The notes below the pieces were generated by a model, which did not search any database, was not told the DNA's origin, and saw only the letters and a program-made list of their open reading frames with translations. Positions 6,005 through 7,922 of a DNA stretch of 7,922 nt are shown piece after piece; positions within the stretch are counted from its first letter, which is position 1; every line of letters starts with the position of its first letter. Origin of the DNA: Methanomassiliicoccales archaeon (lineage in GTDB: Archaea > Thermoplasmatota > Thermoplasmata > Methanomassiliicoccales > Methanomethylophilaceae); contig CAAFZG010000137.1 in the NCBI GenBank assembly GCA_900767505.1, positions 1-7,922 of the forward strand. Direction: 5' to 3'. The position numbers were made by a program, and so were the translations under genes.

Positions 6005-6135
6005 AGCATTGGTACGGACCGTTCCGCATAGCCGGGCTCTGCGGATGCACCGAAGGCCCGCACTTCCGATGATGGCACGGGGTGTTCGGAACGGTGTTCA
6101 AAATCTGGAAATACGGCATCGTCGTTCACGTGACC

Positions 6136-6969
6136 ATGAGCTTCCGTATAACATTCCTGGGGACCGGCGGCGGACGTCACACCACGATGTATCAGGTCCG
6201 TTCGACGGGCGGTATGCTCATAGAACACGACGGAAGGTTCCTCCATGTGGACCCCGGGCCCGGAGCGCTCGTGCAGATGCACCGCATAAGGTACGACCTC
6301 ACCAGGACCGAGTCGCTCATCGTATCGCACTGCCACCCCGACCATTACTCCGATGCGGAATCCGTGATCGAGGGCATGACCCGCGGAGGATGGGTGAAAA
6401 AAGGTTCGCTCTACGGTTCGAAGACCGTCATCAGCGGCGAGAAGGGGCTGGGACCCTGCATATCGGATTACCACCTTCGCATCCTGTCCTCTGTGACCGA
6501 GTTCAAACCTGGAGACGTCCTGGACGTCGACGGCATGAAGGTGGACATCTGCAAAGCGGACCACAGCGATCCCACCAACGTCGGATTCAGATTCCATACG
6601 GATCACGGGATCGTCTCGTATGTCAGCGACACCTCATATTCCGATGAGATCGCGGAACAGTATGTCGGATCCAGGGTGCTCATACTCCCTGTCACCACGC
6701 CCATGGGCAACCGCATCAAGTACCATCTGTGCACGGATGATGCGATCACCTTCGTCGACAAGGTCAGACCCGAGCTTGCGATATTCATCCACCTCGGAGT
6801 GGTCATAATAAGGCGCGGACCCGAGAACGAGGCCGCGATGGTGGAGAAGGCCACGGGTGTGAGGACCATAGCCGGCAGGGACCTCATGGTCCTGGACGTC
6901 GGTGATGCGATCGGAATCTCGGATGCGCCCGTTTACGAGGGCGAGTGGATTCCGGGCACCTCCCCCTGA
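6136..6969 (+). CDS. Metallo-beta-lactamase-fold hydrolase
   Basis: A 277-residue MBL-fold protein, about normal for a single-domain member. It opens with ITFLGTGGGRH (5-15), as in archaeal MBL proteins of the RNase Z/PhnP-like branch, then HVDPGPGAL (37-45). The metal motif HxHxDH is HCHPDH at 65-70, with further ligands His143 (ADHSD), Asp165 (SDTSY) and probably His219 (FIHLG), so a two-metal site looks complete. Substrate is unknown; RNA, phosphodiester or thioester hydrolysis are all known in the fold. There is no added RNA-binding arm that would make it tRNase Z. ATG 6136 is chosen because it sits 4 codons before the first beta-strand; GTG 6130 and GTG 6082 are in frame but add residues unlike the family, and an in-frame TGA at 6070 bars any longer start. 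No Shine-Dalgarno site precedes it and a weak AAATAC at 6109-6114 suits leaderless initiation. The 3' end overlaps the convergent transglutaminase-like gene. Confidence -1.
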   Translation: MSFRITFLGTGGGRHTTMYQVRSTGGMLIEHDGRFLHVDPGPGALVQMHRIRYDLTRTESLIVSHCHPDHYSDAESVIEGMTRGGWVKKGSLYGSKTVISGEKGLGPCISDYHLRILSSVTEFKPGDVLDVDGMKVDICKADHSDPTNVGFRFHTDHGIVSYVSDTSYSDEIAEQYVGSRVLILPVTTPMGNRIKYHLCTDDAITFVDKVRPELAIFIHLGVVIIRRGPENEAAMVEKATGVRTIAGRDLMVLDVGDAIGISDAPVYEGEWIPGTSP

Positions 6970-7922
6970 GGGTCGGCCGGATAGAATCCCGTTGTTCCCC
7001 ACTGCGTGTTGGAACCGAAGTCGATGCTCATCGAATAACCGACCGGGGCCTGTCCTTTGATCAGCTCCACGGCCTGGTATGTTCTGCCCGATGTCCCTTC
7101 GATGTCCGTTCCGCTCAGATGACGCATGTATCCGACACCGAGGTCCCTCAGACGCTGCTCGGACACCTCGATGAACTCTTCCAACACCACTCCTGCGAAC
7201 ACGTGTCCGGCCTTTCCGCCCATGGCGACATCGAATCCGAGATAGGATGCCAATGAGCAGAACAATGCGGAATCGTCCTCGCAGTCGCCGTACTGGTGAT
7301 ACAGCGTCTGAACGGGGACTGCCCAGTACTCGTCGCTTCCGTGGATGCCGTAGTCGAATGAACGGTCGGATATCGTGGATGGATAACGTATACCCTTCTG
7401 GATGAAGCCCGCGATGAAATCCAGGAGGCCTTGGCTGTCCGTCCTGTCGCCTCCGACGCGGACATACTCCTCGACCAGACGGTCCCCGACCATGGATACC
7501 GTATCGCCTATGCGCACGAGCTTGGGCAGATCGGAGAAAGAATACGATGTGCTGGCCTTGAAGACGCAATCGCTGCGGTATTTCGGAGTGGGAGTAGCGT
7601 CGTTCATGTTCAGCCTGTCCGCATAGGCGAACTCGGACACCAGCTCCGATACCTGGATGCTGTATGATATGGACACATTCACATTCTTCCCGTCGAGGTT
7701 GTATGTCCAGCTCTTCTCCATGTCGATCTGTCCGTAGACGGTTGCGAGGAATCTGGAATCCCCTACGGTGATGCTGTACAGCCCGGGTTTCAGACTGAGC
7801 ACCGCCCCCGTATAGGTGGTGCCCGTGTACCTGTCGGTGAAGCTGCCGTATTGGCTGGTGTTGTAATACATGTGGAGCTCGTCGAACACGGTCCATGTCA
7901 CAGCCTCGGGGGATATCAGGGA
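6933..7922 (-). CDS. Transglutaminase-like cysteine protein, C-terminal part (runs off the right edge)
   Basis: The frame is open to the last base of the window; the GTG at 7901 is only the first possible internal start, with 7 more sense codons upstream, so the N-terminus is missing. Numbering from that GTG, 322 residues are present. Residues about 10-85 are Tyr/Thr/Gly-rich and look beta-sandwich-like, then a helix-rich stretch (about 138-172) leads into the transglutaminase-like core: YWAVPVQTLYHQYGDCEDDS at 192-211 with catalytic-type Cys207, AGHVFAGV with His233, and YQAVELI with Glu279 as the probable third residue. The GDCED-x-S pattern with a following helix is characteristic of archaeal transglutaminase-like domains, which are often secreted or membrane-anchored proteases or cross-linking enzymes. 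A signal peptide or membrane anchor, if any, would lie outside the window. It ends with TAA, sharing 37 bp with the MBL gene on the other strand. Family is fairly sure; activity is not. Confidence -1.
   Translation of the reverse strand, partial: SLISPEAVTWTVFDELHMYYNTSQYGSFTDRYTGTTYTGAVLSLKPGLYSITVGDSRFLATVYGQIDMEKSWTYNLDGKNVNVSISYSIQVSELVSEFAYADRLNMNDATPTPKYRSDCVFKASTSYSFSDLPKLVRIGDTVSMVGDRLVEEYVRVGGDRTDSQGLLDFIAGFIQKGIRYPSTISDRSFDYGIHGSDEYWAVPVQTLYHQYGDCEDDSALFCSLASYLGFDVAMGGKAGHVFAGVVLEEFIEVSEQRLRDLGVGYMRHLSGTDIEGTSGRTYQAVELIKGQAPVGYSMSIDFGSNTQWGTTGFYPADPQGEVPGIHSPS

Noticed and set aside
3760..6072. A 770-codon plus-strand frame antisense to both the PHP gene and the deaminase, starting in a GTGA overlap with the antiporter stop.
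   Set aside because: It is in exact codon register with both minus-strand genes, so it stays open simply because those genes avoid TTA, CTA and TCA codons. Its product has no recognisable family features, while the minus-strand products have complete catalytic motifs.
6009..6647. A 212-codon plus-strand frame starting at TTG behind a perfect Shine-Dalgarno site.
   Set aside because: Arg/His-rich, out-of-phase reading of the MBL gene with no family resemblance; the SD-like bases are better explained as part of a promoter dyad.
6634..7896. A 420-codon minus-strand frame over the transglutaminase-like and MBL genes.
   Set aside because: Shifted-frame shadow, very Arg/Gly-rich and without motifs; the adjacent frame encodes the Cys/His core of a known fold.

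Overview
The window reads as archaeal chromosome. Several genes have a TATA-like element at the leaderless distance from the start codon, while others keep a Shine-Dalgarno site. Genes are packed in divergent and convergent pairs, and protein content resembles methanogens and relatives: a DadD/MTA-SAH-type deaminase, an MBL hydrolase of archaeal style and a DUF4143-type ATPase. My best guess is a Thermoplasmatota methanogen, for example a gut Methanomassiliicoccales. This is inferred from protein style and moderate-high GC; no marker gene in the window proves it.

Layout. (1) 3-581, minus: N-terminal AAA module of a DUF4143-type ATPase. Its C-terminal half is lost or out of frame, and a perfect 16-bp inverted repeat brackets its probable TATA box (590-634). 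(2) 816-1823, plus: tRNA-dihydrouridine synthase family flavoenzyme, probably leaderless. (3) 1824-2014: regulatory gap with two TATA-like elements, a perfect 18-bp dyad and a possible 23-codon mini-ORF. (4) 2015-3763, plus: CPA2-type cation/proton antiporter with an extra C-terminal membrane module. (5) 3766-5976, minus: two-gene operon, an amidohydrolase of the 5'-deoxyadenosine/SAH/MTA deaminase family followed 6 nt later by a PHP-domain metal-dependent phosphoesterase. (6) 5977-6135: divergent promoter region with a TATCA-N5-TGATA dyad. (7) 6136-6969, plus: metallo-beta-lactamase-fold hydrolase. (8) 6933 to the right edge, minus: C-terminal part of a transglutaminase-like cysteine protein, overlapping the MBL gene tail to tail by 37 bp.

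Most of the window is housekeeping-like: tRNA modification, ion homeostasis and salvage of SAM by-products. The deaminase and PHP protein look translationally coupled and are the only evident operon. The least ordinary items are the decayed ATPase with its repeat-flanked promoter, a His-to-Gln change in the deaminase substrate pocket, and the dyads in the promoter regions. I did not find a convincing new multi-gene system. No rRNA, tRNA, CRISPR array or insertion sequence was seen.
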